Source of the DNA: Bacteroides sp. CAG:530
GTDB lineage: Bacteria; Bacteroidota; Bacteroidia; Bacteroidales; Bacteroidaceae
Length of the DNA: 7,219 nt
NCBI GenBank assembly: GCA_000434735.1
Contig: FR881256.1
Span: 13,629-20,847 of the forward strand
Direction: 5' to 3'
The notes under the pieces were generated by a model that was not told the DNA's origin, made no database searches, and saw only the letters and a program-made list of their open reading frames with translations. Of this stretch, positions 1 to 5,907 are shown one piece after another. Every line of letters starts with the position of its first letter. The first letter of the stretch is position 1. A program made the position numbers and the translations under genes.

Positions 1-354
1 AGCGCAATTGCTCGCGTTTTCGTTAGCGAAGGTACAGGAAAGATTACTATTAACAAGAGAGACCTTGCACAGTACTTTCCATCAAGTATTCTACAGTATG
101 TTGTTAAGCAGCCGTTGAACACTCTTCAGGTTGCTGAAAAATATGATATTAAAGTTAACTTGTGCGGTGGTGGTTTTACTGGCCAGTCTCAGGCTCTTCG
201 CTTGGCTATCGCTCGTGCTTTGGTAAAAATTAATCCAGAAGATAAGAAGGCATTGCGTGCTGAAGGCTTCATGACTCGTGATCCGCGTGCCGTTGAACGT
301 AAGAAACCGGGACGTCCAAAAGCACGTCGTAGATTCCAGTTCAGTAAACGTTAA
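1..354 (+). CDS. rpsI: 30S ribosomal protein S9, 3' part (5' end outside window)
   Basis: This encodes S9 (uS9), a protein of the small-subunit head whose basic C-terminal tail reaches the P-site tRNA. The frame is open from base 1 to the TAA at 352-354 and gives 117 residues. Bacteroides S9 is about 128 residues as I recall it, so roughly 11 N-terminal residues lie off the left edge. Visible family signatures are the start AIARVFVSEGTGKITIN, the central block CGGGFTGQSQALRLAIARAL, and the arginine- and lysine-rich end KPGRPKARRRFQFSKR, whose terminal SKR is the conserved tail. The ATG at 115 is an internal methionine-like start position, not the true start. S9 is normally preceded by rplM (L13), which should lie just upstream. 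It is followed by rpsB 184 bases later, in the usual Bacteroidales order rplM-rpsI-rpsB-tsf. Confidence 0.97.
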   Translation, partial: SAIARVFVSEGTGKITINKRDLAQYFPSSILQYVVKQPLNTLQVAEKYDIKVNLCGGGFTGQSQALRLAIARALVKINPEDKKALRAEGFMTRDPRAVERKKPGRPKARRRFQFSKR

Positions 355-538
355 GAGTTGGTGGAATGTTGGATGCGACAAGTTGCGTAGATTATATTCA
401 GCTTTCATAATCCAGCTCTCAACAAAAAGCGTTTAGTATCTAAACTGCCGGGATTTTCCTTGCACGGACATGCTGGAAACTACCAGACAGTTGGTTCAAT
501 TAACAAAAAAGAAAGTAAACGATTTAAAGATTAAAACA
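355..538 (+). promoter_or_regulatory. Candidate structured leader between rpsI and rpsB
   Basis: This 184-base spacer is long for a ribosomal operon and can fold. An outer stem pairs 355-360 with 413-418, with one G-U. Inside it are a hairpin pairing 373-378 with 383-388 around a CAAG loop (two wobble pairs) and another pairing GATTAT at 390-395 with ATAATC at 407-412, so the whole resembles a three-way junction. A separate perfect 6-bp hairpin follows (GTTTAG 431-436 with CTAAAC 440-445). S2 autoregulates through its own leader in some bacteria, so an autoregulatory leader is a reasonable inference. The pairing was found by eye and lacks covariation support. I see no clear TAnnTTTG promoter here, so read-through from rpsI is likely. 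Confidence 0.35.
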
Positions 539-874
539 ATGTCAAGAGTAAATTTTGATACATTATTGGAGGCAGGCTGCCACTTCGGACACCTTAAAAG
601 AAAGTGGAACCCGGCAATGGCTCCTTATATTTTCATGGAACGCAATGGTATCCATATCATTGACCTCCATAAAACAGTTGCTAAAGTAGATGAAGCTGCT
701 GATGCACTGAAACAAATCGCAAAATCAGGTAAGAAAGTCCTGTTTGTTGCTACTAAGAAACAAGCTAAACAAGTAGTAGCTGAGAAAGCTGCTTCTGTAA
801 ATATGCCTTATGTAATCGAGCGTTGGCCGGGTCGATTTGAACAAGACCGTTGCAAAAGTAGACGAAGCTGCTGA
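539..874 (+). CDS. rpsB: 30S ribosomal protein S2, N-terminal fragment of a broken rpsB
   Basis: This encodes the first part of S2 (uS2), which binds late at the platform side of the 30S subunit and is needed for translation. The ATG at 539 gives the family start MSRVNFDTLLEAGCHFGH, followed by the S2 signature KRKWNPAMAPYIFMERNG and HIIDLHKTVAK. S2 residues 1-98 read cleanly up to base 832 (ending ERWPG). The reading then runs into a second copy of residues 42 onward in another frame, adds 13 unrelated residues and stops at TGA 872-874. An in-frame ATG at 470 would add 23 residues that are not part of the family, so I reject it. As written, the product is a 111-residue fragment and would not be a working S2. 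A sequencing or assembly fault is the simplest explanation; see the tandem repeat entry. Confidence 0.85.
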   Translation: MSRVNFDTLLEAGCHFGHLKRKWNPAMAPYIFMERNGIHIIDLHKTVAKVDEAADALKQIAKSGKKVLFVATKKQAKQVVAEKAASVNMPYVIERWPGRFEQDRCKSRRSC

Positions 875-1004
875 AGCTTTGAAGCAAATCGCAAAATCAG
901 GAAGAAAAGTCCTGTTCGTTGCTACTAAGAAACAAGCAAAACAAGTAGTTGCTGAGAAAGCAGCTTCTGTAAATATGCCTTATGTAATCGAGCGTTGGCC
1001 GGGT
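662..1004 (+). repeat. Imperfect tandem duplication inside rpsB (two 171-base copies)
   Basis: Copy 1 (662-832) and copy 2 (834-1004) both encode S2 residues 42-98 and align without gaps at an offset of 172 bases. One extra C at 833 lies between them. Since 172 is not a multiple of three, the downstream frame shifts. I count 20 mismatches in 171 bases (about 88% identity). They fall in 17 codons, of which only three change the residue (H/N, D/E, K/R). The last 42 bases of the copies are identical. Joining residues 1-98 from copy 1 directly to base 1005 gives a 278-residue S2, so this duplication is the gene's only defect. The mostly silent divergence implies the copies separated as functional alleles, not after a recent local duplication. 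Confidence 0.93.
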
Positions 1005-1547
1005 GGTATGTTGACTAACTTCCCGACTATCCGTAAGGCTGTGAAGAAAATGGCTACTATCGATAAGTTGACTAACGACGGTACTTACTCAAACTTGTCT
1101 AAGAGAGAAGTTCTTCAGATCTCTCGTCAGCGCGCTAAGTTGGAAAAGAACCTTGGTTCTATCGCTGACTTGACTCGTCTGCCGTCTGCTTTGTTCGTTA
1201 TCGATGTTTTGAAAGAAAACATTGCAGTTCGTGAAGCTAACCGTTTGGGTATTCCTGTATTCGCAATTGTCGATACTAACTCAGATCCTTCAAACGTGGA
1301 TTTCGTTATCCCGGCAAACGACGACGCTACTAAGTCTATCGAAGTAATTCTTGATGCTTGCTGCGCTGCTATGGCAGAAGGCTTGGAAGAAAGAAAAGCT
1401 GAAAAGGTAGACATGGAAGCAGCTGGCGAAAACGCTCCTAAAGCAGCTAAGAAAAAATCTGCAAAGGCACGTATGGACAAAGCTGAAGAAGATGCAATCA
1501 ACGCCGCTAAGGCTGCAGCTTTCATCGGCAAAGATGAAGAAGCTTAA
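837..1547 (+). CDS. rpsB: 30S ribosomal protein S2, main C-terminal part of a broken rpsB
   Basis: This frame carries S2 residues 43-278, ending at TAA 1545-1547. The first usable initiation codon is a TTG at 837, which is really the internal Leu codon of an IDLNKTVAK stretch and not a genuine start. Conserved S2 blocks are all present: PYVIERWPGGMLTNFPTIRK, SNLSKREVLQISRQRAKLEK, then LPSALFVIDVLKENIAVREA, RLGIPVFAIVDTNSDP and the VDFVIPANDDATKSIE segment. After these comes an Ala/Lys/Glu-rich C-terminal extension typical of Bacteroidetes S2. The 236-residue frame lacks the N-terminal 42 residues, which lie in the other frame upstream. In the organism the two frames almost certainly form one 278-residue protein. 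The next gene is tsf after a 118-base spacer. Confidence 0.88.
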   Translation: MNKTVAKVDEAAEALKQIAKSGRKVLFVATKKQAKQVVAEKAASVNMPYVIERWPGGMLTNFPTIRKAVKKMATIDKLTNDGTYSNLSKREVLQISRQRAKLEKNLGSIADLTRLPSALFVIDVLKENIAVREANRLGIPVFAIVDTNSDPSNVDFVIPANDDATKSIEVILDACCAAMAEGLEERKAEKVDMEAAGENAPKAAKKKSAKARMDKAEEDAINAAKAAAFIGKDEEA

Positions 1548-1585
1548 TTCGTTTTAAGTTTTATATTATACTGAAACGTGGGTTC

Positions 1586-1630
1586 ACGCAGATGATTTTC
1601 TCTCTGTGAGAATCTGCGTTTCATTCTTTT
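1586..1630 (+). terminator. Terminator- or attenuator-like hairpin between rpsB and tsf
   Basis: ACGCAGA (1586-1592) pairs perfectly with TCTGCGT (1613-1619). An inner stem pairs TTCTC (1598-1602) with GAGAA (1608-1612) around a 5-base loop, leaving a 5-base bulge on the left side. The T-rich run TTCATTCTTTT follows directly. A competing small hairpin, CGTG (1577-1580) with CACG (1585-1588), overlaps the left arm, so two folds could alternate. Being inside the operon, it may only reduce read-through into tsf or protect the rpsB 3' end. The pairing is seen in the sequence; the function is inferred. Confidence 0.5.
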
Positions 1631-1665
1631 AGAATCTATTATTAATCTAATAAAATTAAAATATT

Positions 1666-2658
1666 ATGGCTGTAACAATGGCTGAAATCACCAAGCTCCG
1701 CAAAATCAGTGGTGCTGGTATGATGGACTGCAAGAATGCTTTGACTGAAGCTAATGGTGATATTGACAAAGCAATGGAAATTATCCGTAAAAAAGGACAG
1801 GCTGTAGCCGCTAAACGTTCTGACCGTGAAGCTGCTGAAGGTTGTGTTTTGTGTAAATCAACTGGTGACTTCGCTGCTATCATCGCTTTGAAGTGCGAAA
1901 CTGACTTCGTTGCTAAGAATGCTGATTTCGTAGCTTTGACTCAGGCTATTCTCGACGCTGCCGTTGAAAACAAATGTAAGACTCTTGACGAAGTGAAAGC
2001 TTTGCCTTTGGGTAATGGTACTGTTCAGGATGCAGTTACTGACCGTAGCGGTATCACTGGCGAAAAAATGGAATTGGACGGATATAACTGGATTGAAGGT
2101 GCTGCTACTGCAATCTACAATCACCAGGGTAAGAACGCATTGTGTACTATCGCTGCATTCAACAAGCCTGCTGACGAAAAGGTTGCTCACGAAATCGTAA
2201 TGCAGATCGCTGCAATGAATCCTATCGCTATCGACGAAGATGGTGTTTCTGAAGAAATCAAGCAGAAAGAAATCCAGGTCGCTATCGATAAGACTAAGGC
2301 TGAACAGGTTCAGAAGGCTGTAGAGGCTGCTTTGAAGAAAGCTGGTTTCAACTTGTATATCGCTGAAAACGAAGAACACTTGAACGAAGGTGTTATGAAG
2401 GGTAATATCACAGAGGCTCAGGCTGAAGAAATCCGTCAGTTGAAAGCTAAGGTAGCAGAAGAAAAAGCTGCTAACTTGCCTGCTGCTATGATTGAAAATA
2501 TCGCTAAGGGTCGTCTGGGTAAATTCTTGAAAGAAGTTTGCTTGTTGAAGCAGGAAGACATCATGGATCCTAAGAAGACTGTAGCTGATGTTTTGAAGGA
2601 ATCAGATCCTGAATTGAAGGTTGTTGATTTCAAACGCTTTACTTTGCGTGCTGAATAA
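1666..2658 (+). CDS. tsf: Elongation factor Ts
   Basis: EF-Ts is the cytoplasmic nucleotide-exchange factor that releases GDP from EF-Tu so that it can bind GTP again. The product is 330 residues, matching Bacteroides EF-Ts as I recall it and longer than the roughly 280 residues of E. coli. The N-terminal UBA-like domain covers about residues 1-50, with ITKLRKISGAGMMDCKNAL as its signature. The exchange motif TDFVAKN is at residues 79-85, within KCETDFVAKNADF. Two dimerisation-type core subdomains follow, and the C-terminal end is the typical LLKQEDIMDPKKTVADVL block. I chose the ATG at 1666, preceded by an A/T-rich tract, because it gives MAVTMAEITKLRK; the second ATG at 1678 is possible but shorter than the family. 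The codon use is strongly biased, as expected for a highly expressed gene. It closes the ribosomal operon at a strong stem-loop. Confidence 0.98.
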   Translation: MAVTMAEITKLRKISGAGMMDCKNALTEANGDIDKAMEIIRKKGQAVAAKRSDREAAEGCVLCKSTGDFAAIIALKCETDFVAKNADFVALTQAILDAAVENKCKTLDEVKALPLGNGTVQDAVTDRSGITGEKMELDGYNWIEGAATAIYNHQGKNALCTIAAFNKPADEKVAHEIVMQIAAMNPIAIDEDGVSEEIKQKEIQVAIDKTKAEQVQKAVEAALKKAGFNLYIAENEEHLNEGVMKGNITEAQAEEIRQLKAKVAEEKAANLPAAMIENIAKGRLGKFLKEVCLLKQEDIMDPKKTVADVLKESDPELKVVDFKRFTLRAE

Positions 2659-2683
2659 TTAGAATTTTAAAAGGTTCTATTAT

Positions 2684-2720
2684 AAAAGCCGTACTTGCGC
2701 TTGCAGGTACGGCTTCTTTT
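2684..2720. terminator. Bidirectional intrinsic terminator between tsf and the SUI1-like gene
   Basis: A perfect 9-bp stem pairs AAGCCGTAC (2686-2694) with GTACGGCTT (2707-2715). The loop contains a further TGC/GCA pairing around GCTT. On the plus strand it is followed by CTTTTAT, and on the minus strand by TTTTAT, so it can end transcription of tsf and of the convergent gene. The stop codon of the minus-strand gene (2719-2721) lies in the T tract itself. Confidence 0.88.
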
Positions 2721-3057
2721 ATCGTGTTTGGGTGTATCCTTCCGCTTTTAGCAGGTCTATTATCCGTTGCTTGAATTCGCCTTGAATCAGTATTTCTCCG
2801 TCTTTTACCGAACCGCCTACTCCGCATTTCGTTTTTAGCAGTCGTCCCAGCTCTTTCAGATCGTCTTCTTTACCTATGAAACCGTTTATCACCGTGACGG
2901 TTTTGCCTCCACGTCCTTTCTTTTCGATAGAAACTCGTAGCTTTTGTTGCTTAGAGTCGAGTGTGTCTGGTTCGCACTCTTCTTGGCTTTCGTAGTTAAA
3001 ATCCGGGTTGGTGGAGTAAACAATGTTTAGTCTGTCTTTCCAATCGTTATTCTTCAT
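2719..3057 (-). CDS. SUI1/eIF1-family translation factor (YciH-like)
   Basis: This is a 112-residue protein with the SUI1 fold of eukaryotic eIF1 and bacterial YciH. Family members affect start-site selection or act on the initiating ribosome; the exact role in bacteria is unsettled. The first 40 or so residues are acidic and poorly conserved. The SUI1 core runs from about residue 40 to the end, with the basic stretch KKGRGGKTVTVINGF (46-60) and then LKELGRLLKTKCGVGGSVKDG (67-87). It finishes with the helix GEFKQRIIDLLKAEGY. The CGVGG turn and the final IxxLLxxxGY are characteristic. The start at 3057 gives MKNNDWKDRLNIVYSTNPDF, which fits the group. The gene is divergent from rex and shares its terminator with tsf. 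A TATCTTTG element at 3082-3075 on its strand fits the -7 consensus. Confidence 0.9.
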   Translation of the reverse strand: MKNNDWKDRLNIVYSTNPDFNYESQEECEPDTLDSKQQKLRVSIEKKGRGGKTVTVINGFIGKEDDLKELGRLLKTKCGVGGSVKDGEILIQGEFKQRIIDLLKAEGYTQTR

Positions 3058-3165
3058 GATATAATTAATTTATCCAAAGATAAATGTTTTTTCCGAATGG
3101 TTTTATGTGTTATTAAATAAATACCGTATTTTTGCAAATACTGATAAATTGCAGTAAAATGTAAG
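3058..3165. promoter_or_regulatory. Divergent promoter region between the SUI1-like gene and rex
   Basis: The plus strand carries TATTTTTG at 3127-3134, a match to the Bacteroidetes -7 consensus TAnnTTTG, about 32 bases before the rex start. The minus strand carries TATCTTTG (3082 down to 3075), about 18 bases before the SUI1-like start. Clear -33 elements are not visible for either. A dyad, GTATTT at 3126-3131 with AAATAC at 3136-3141, covers the rex -7 element and could be an operator. It does not match the canonical Rex site TTGTGAA-N4-TTCACAA, so autoregulation remains a guess. Confidence 0.55.
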
Positions 3166-3819
3166 ATGACTACACATATACGGAAAAATATGGATAAAAT
3201 ACCGGAACCTACTCTTCGCAGGCTTCCTTGGTATCTTTCATGTGCTAAACTGATGAGAGATAAGGGGGAGAAGTTTGTCTCTTCTACACAGATTTCTAAG
3301 CAGATAAATATCGACTCTTCTCAGATAGCCAAGGATTTGTCGTATGTGGATATCTCTGGCCGTACTAGGGTGGGGTATGAAGTAGACTTGCTTATAAGCG
3401 TACTCGAGGACTTTCTTGGGTTTACCAATCTTCATCGGGCATATCTTTTCGGTGTAGGTAGTCTTGGTGGAGCTTTGCTTCGCGACTCCGGATTGTCGCA
3501 TTTCGGTTTGAAGATTGTTGGGGCGTTCGATGTGAACCCAGACTTGGTAGGAACCGAAATAAATGGTATACCTATTTATCACACCGACGAGCTGCAGTTA
3601 CGTATGCAGAAGGATAAGGTGAATATCGGTGTGCTTACTGTACCTATCGCCATCTCTCAGCAAGTTACGGATAAGATGGTAGAAGGCGGTATAAAAGCCG
3701 TGTGGAACTTTACGCCTTTCCGTATACGTGTTCCCGAAGGAATTGTAGTACAGAATACTTCGCTGTACGCACATTTGGCCGTGATGTTTAATAGGCTGAA
3801 TGAGAATATGAAAAAATAA
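3166..3819 (+). CDS. rex: Redox-sensing transcriptional repressor Rex
   Basis: Rex is a cytoplasmic dimeric repressor that senses the NADH/NAD+ ratio. It binds DNA when NAD+ is high and releases it when NADH rises, controlling fermentation and respiration genes. The protein has 217 residues. An N-terminal winged-helix domain (about 10-85) begins IPEPTLRRLPWYLS, with the recognition-helix region SSQIAKDLSYVDISGRTRVG (51-70). A Rossmann NAD(H)-binding domain follows, with GVGSLGGALL at 96-105 as the GxGxxG loop and FDVNPDLVG at the second strand. The C-terminal swapped helix ends YAHLAVMFNRLNENMKK. I kept the ATG at 3166, because related proteins have a short variable N-terminus, but the in-frame ATG at 3190 is also plausible. 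It heads a likely rex-FAH-ispF transcript; the next gene begins 34 bases downstream with no visible terminator. Confidence 0.96.
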   Translation: MTTHIRKNMDKIPEPTLRRLPWYLSCAKLMRDKGEKFVSSTQISKQINIDSSQIAKDLSYVDISGRTRVGYEVDLLISVLEDFLGFTNLHRAYLFGVGSLGGALLRDSGLSHFGLKIVGAFDVNPDLVGTEINGIPIYHTDELQLRMQKDKVNIGVLTVPIAISQQVTDKMVEGGIKAVWNFTPFRIRVPEGIVVQNTSLYAHLAVMFNRLNENMKK

Positions 3820-3853
3820 CGTTATTATATAGTAAAAGAACTGATAGAACTCT

Positions 3854-4471
3854 ATGAAAATTATAGCTATCGGCATGAATTACCCGTTGCATTGCAAGGA
3901 GTTGCATAGCGATGAGCCATTGCCACAAGAACCGGTTATCTTTATGAAGCCCGATTCTGCATTGTTAAAAGACAGCAAACCTTTTTTTATTCCCGACTTT
4001 TGTCAGCAGGTAGATTATGAAACGGAGTTGGTGGTGCGTATAAATCGTTTGGGTAAAAATATATCAGAACGATTCGCCCATCGTTACTACGATGCAGTAA
4101 CGGTAGGTATCGACTTTACGGCTCGCGATTTGCAACGTAAATTCCGTGCCGAGGGTAAGCCATGGGAGCTATGCAAAGGTTTCGATAATTCGGCTGCTAT
4201 CGGCGATTGGATTCCGGTAGATAAATTCCTGGATATACAGAACATTAATTTCCATCTCGATATTGATGGCAAGACCGTGCAGCAGGGCAATACGCGCGAT
4301 ATGCTCTTCGGGGTAGATCGTATTATTGCTTATGTAAGTCAGTTCTGTACATTGAAGATTGGTGATTTGCTGTATACAGGTACTCCGGTTGGGGTAGGTC
4401 CTGTTTCAATCGGCAATCATTTAGAGGGATATGTAGAAGAGAATAAGGTACTTGATTTTTATATACGATGA
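3854..4471 (+). CDS. Fumarylacetoacetate hydrolase (FAH) family protein
   Basis: This 205-residue protein belongs to the FAH superfamily, whose short members resemble FAHD1 and cleave or tautomerise acylpyruvates or oxaloacetate. The substrate here cannot be read from sequence. It opens MKIIAIGMNYPLHCKELH, like the family's RNYxxHxxEL start. The metal site is visible as YETELVVRI (E56 and E58) and GIDFTARDLQ (D87). Next come KGFDNSAAIGDWIP (108-121) and the catalytic-core end YTGTPVGVGP (174-183). Length and the single-domain arrangement fit the short FAH proteins. The start ATG at 3854 is 34 bases after rex. The stop overlaps the ispF start by four bases (ATGA at 4468-4471), which indicates translational coupling. 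The link with Rex and isoprenoid synthesis is positional; no functional tie is evident. Confidence 0.92.
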   Translation: MKIIAIGMNYPLHCKELHSDEPLPQEPVIFMKPDSALLKDSKPFFIPDFCQQVDYETELVVRINRLGKNISERFAHRYYDAVTVGIDFTARDLQRKFRAEGKPWELCKGFDNSAAIGDWIPVDKFLDIQNINFHLDIDGKTVQQGNTRDMLFGVDRIIAYVSQFCTLKIGDLLYTGTPVGVGPVSIGNHLEGYVEENKVLDFYIR

Positions 4472-4947
4472 AGATAAGAGTAGGTTTTGGATACGATGTC
4501 CATCGTTTGGTGGCCGACCGTGAATTATGGTTGGGAGGAATTAAGATTGATCATGAATTAGGATTGCTTGGCCATTCTGATGCCGATGTTTTGATTCATG
4601 CCATTTGCGATGCGCTGCTGGGCGCTGCCAATATGCGCGATATCGGTTATCATTTCCCCGACAATTCGCAAGAGTTTAAGGGTATCGACAGTAAGATTCT
4701 GTTGGCTCGTACCGTCGATTTGATTGCGACTAAAGGATATAAGGTGGGCAATATAGACGCTACGGTGTGTGCCGAGCGCCCTAAACTCAATCCTCATATC
4801 CCATTGATGCAAGAAACGTTGGCACACCTTATGGGTGTAGACGTAGGCGATGTCTCGATAAAAGCCACAACAACCGAGCGCTTGGGCTTTACCGGACGCG
4901 AAGAAGGCATTTCTGCCTATGCTACTGTCTTGATAGAGAAGGAGTGA
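4468..4947 (+). CDS. ispF: 2-C-methyl-D-erythritol 2,4-cyclodiphosphate synthase
   Basis: IspF converts 4-diphosphocytidyl-2-C-methyl-D-erythritol 2-phosphate to MEcPP with release of CMP, in the non-mevalonate isoprenoid pathway. It acts as a cytoplasmic homotrimer. The 159-residue length matches the family. The start is RVGFGYDVHRL, giving metal ligands D10 and H12; H44 in GHSDADVLIHAICDALLGA is the third ligand. All three sit two positions after E. coli D8, H10 and H42. AERPKLNPHIP (102-112) and the substrate-binding block KATTTERLGFTGREEGISAY (132-151) follow. Its start overlaps the FAH-family stop. The product feeds polyprenyl diphosphate synthesis, so the adjacent convergent menA, which uses a polyprenyl donor, is a biochemically related neighbour. 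Confidence 0.98.
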   Translation: MKIRVGFGYDVHRLVADRELWLGGIKIDHELGLLGHSDADVLIHAICDALLGAANMRDIGYHFPDNSQEFKGIDSKILLARTVDLIATKGYKVGNIDATVCAERPKLNPHIPLMQETLAHLMGVDVGDVSIKATTTERLGFTGREEGISAYATVLIEKE

Positions 4948-4955
4948 TTCGTGTA

Positions 4956-5846
4956 TTACGCCAAGAGTCCGGCGCAGAGAAGAACTCCGAAGAGCAACAT
5001 GTTTCGTGATGTCTCTCCTAATATAATATTGAGCTCGCGTCCTTTGTGGATGCGGGCCATTTTTATTGTTGTAAGTATGTGCGGGAACAAATAGATTTGC
5101 GGAAGTACGCCGGCCCATAGTTTTCCTTGGCCTATGAAGTAGAAGCAACACCAGCAGGCAGCCATTCCTAAAAGAAAATACAGCATAAGTCCGGCACTGC
5201 TTCCTAATCTCACTACAATTGTTTTCTTGCCGCTTAAGGCATCTTGTTCGCGGTCGCGGAAATTATTTATCATCAGCAATGTGTCTATTACTAGTCCGCA
5301 AGCCAGCGAAGCCATTATTACCGACAGATTCCAGTCGTGCGCCATTATATAATAGGTGCATCCCACGGGGATGAATCCGAAGAACAGTAATACTAATATA
5401 TCCCCAAAGCCGTGATAAGCCAGTGGGTACGGTCCGGCAGTGTACAGAAAGGCGAAAACTATGCAGGCGATTCCTACCGGAATTATTTCCCATCCGCAGA
5501 AAAACAGAAGCGACAATCCGCTTATTCCCGCCAATATGGTTGTTATGATAATGCCATGCATCATGTTCTTTTGCGAAATCCAACCTTGCGAGCAAGCTCT
5601 TTCCGGACCCAATCGGTCTTCGCGGTCGCTTCCTTTCAAGAAGTCATATAAATCGTTTACGAAATTAGCGTCTATCTGCATCAAGAAAGCAAACAGAAAG
5701 CATAATACGGCGGGTACTATTTTGAAATGTCCGTACATAGCGGCCAGTGAACATCCTGTCATTACGGGAATTGCGGCTCCAGTCAGTGTCTTGGGACGTG
5801 CTGCCAACATCCAAGCTTTGAACGAATTGGGTTGTATATTTTCCAT
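4956..5846 (-). CDS. menA: 1,4-dihydroxy-2-naphthoate polyprenyltransferase (UbiA family)
   Basis: MenA is a membrane prenyltransferase that attaches a polyprenyl chain to 1,4-dihydroxy-2-naphthoate, giving demethylmenaquinone for the anaerobic respiratory chain. The 296-residue product has multiple hydrophobic segments; eight or nine are expected for the fold. It begins near MLAARPKTLTGAAIPVMTG (13-31), a typical MenA N-terminus. The first aspartate-rich motif is NDLYDFLKGSDREDRLGPER (64-83), with D65 and D68. The second is NNFRDREQDALSGKKT (194-209), with D198 and D202. Together they bind the Mg-diphosphate of the prenyl donor. UbiA relatives share the fold, but the LGPERA stretch and the NNxRDxxxD second motif favour MenA. 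The stop lies 8 bases from the ispF stop, in convergent orientation, with no hairpin between. It is divergent from the metallophosphoesterase lipoprotein gene. Confidence 0.93.
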   Translation of the reverse strand: MENIQPNSFKAWMLAARPKTLTGAAIPVMTGCSLAAMYGHFKIVPAVLCFLFAFLMQIDANFVNDLYDFLKGSDREDRLGPERACSQGWISQKNMMHGIIITTILAGISGLSLLFFCGWEIIPVGIACIVFAFLYTAGPYPLAYHGFGDILVLLFFGFIPVGCTYYIMAHDWNLSVIMASLACGLVIDTLLMINNFRDREQDALSGKKTIVVRLGSSAGLMLYFLLGMAACWCCFYFIGQGKLWAGVLPQIYLFPHILTTIKMARIHKGRELNIILGETSRNMLLFGVLLCAGLLA

Positions 5847-5907
5847 CGATTATTTAATTTTGGTGCAAACTTAAAGTTGAATTACTGCAAAGTTAATCAA
5901 AAAGAAG
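5847..5907. promoter_or_regulatory. Compact divergent promoter region between menA and the metallophosphoesterase
   Basis: For the plus-strand gene there is TAATTTTG at 5855-5862, matching TAnnTTTG. A TTG at 5832-5834 lies 20 bases before it, a fitting -33 element inside the menA 5' end. For menA the minus strand has TAAGTTTG (5873 down to 5866) and TAACTTTG (5895 down to 5888), both matching the consensus. No -33 element with the usual spacing was obvious for them. The opposing -7 elements lie only a few bases apart, so transcription of the two genes may interfere. Confidence 0.6.

Noticed and set aside
115..354. Separate 79-residue protein starting at 115
   Set aside because: It is the tail of rpsI. 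The same frame is open to the left edge and encodes upstream S9 sequence.
470..538. 23-residue N-terminal extension of S2 from the ATG at 470
   Set aside because: S2 of this group begins MSRxNFDTLLEAG at 539, and the upstream residues look like leader, not protein.
820..880. Programmed frameshift or split-gene S2
   Set aside because: A shift would insert a repeated 57-residue block into S2, and no slippery site is seen. Removing one copy gives a normal gene, so duplication or misassembly explains it better.
1858..2379. 173-residue minus-strand reading frame over tsf
   Set aside because: It is a shadow of the codon-biased tsf gene, Ser/Phe-rich with no recognisable domain.
4558..5151. 197-residue minus-strand reading frame across ispF and the menA 3' end
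   Set aside because: It overlaps two clearly real genes in other frames and shows no family features.
5440..5874. 144-residue plus-strand reading frame over menA
   Set aside because: It is antisense to the conserved MenA motifs and has no domain signature.
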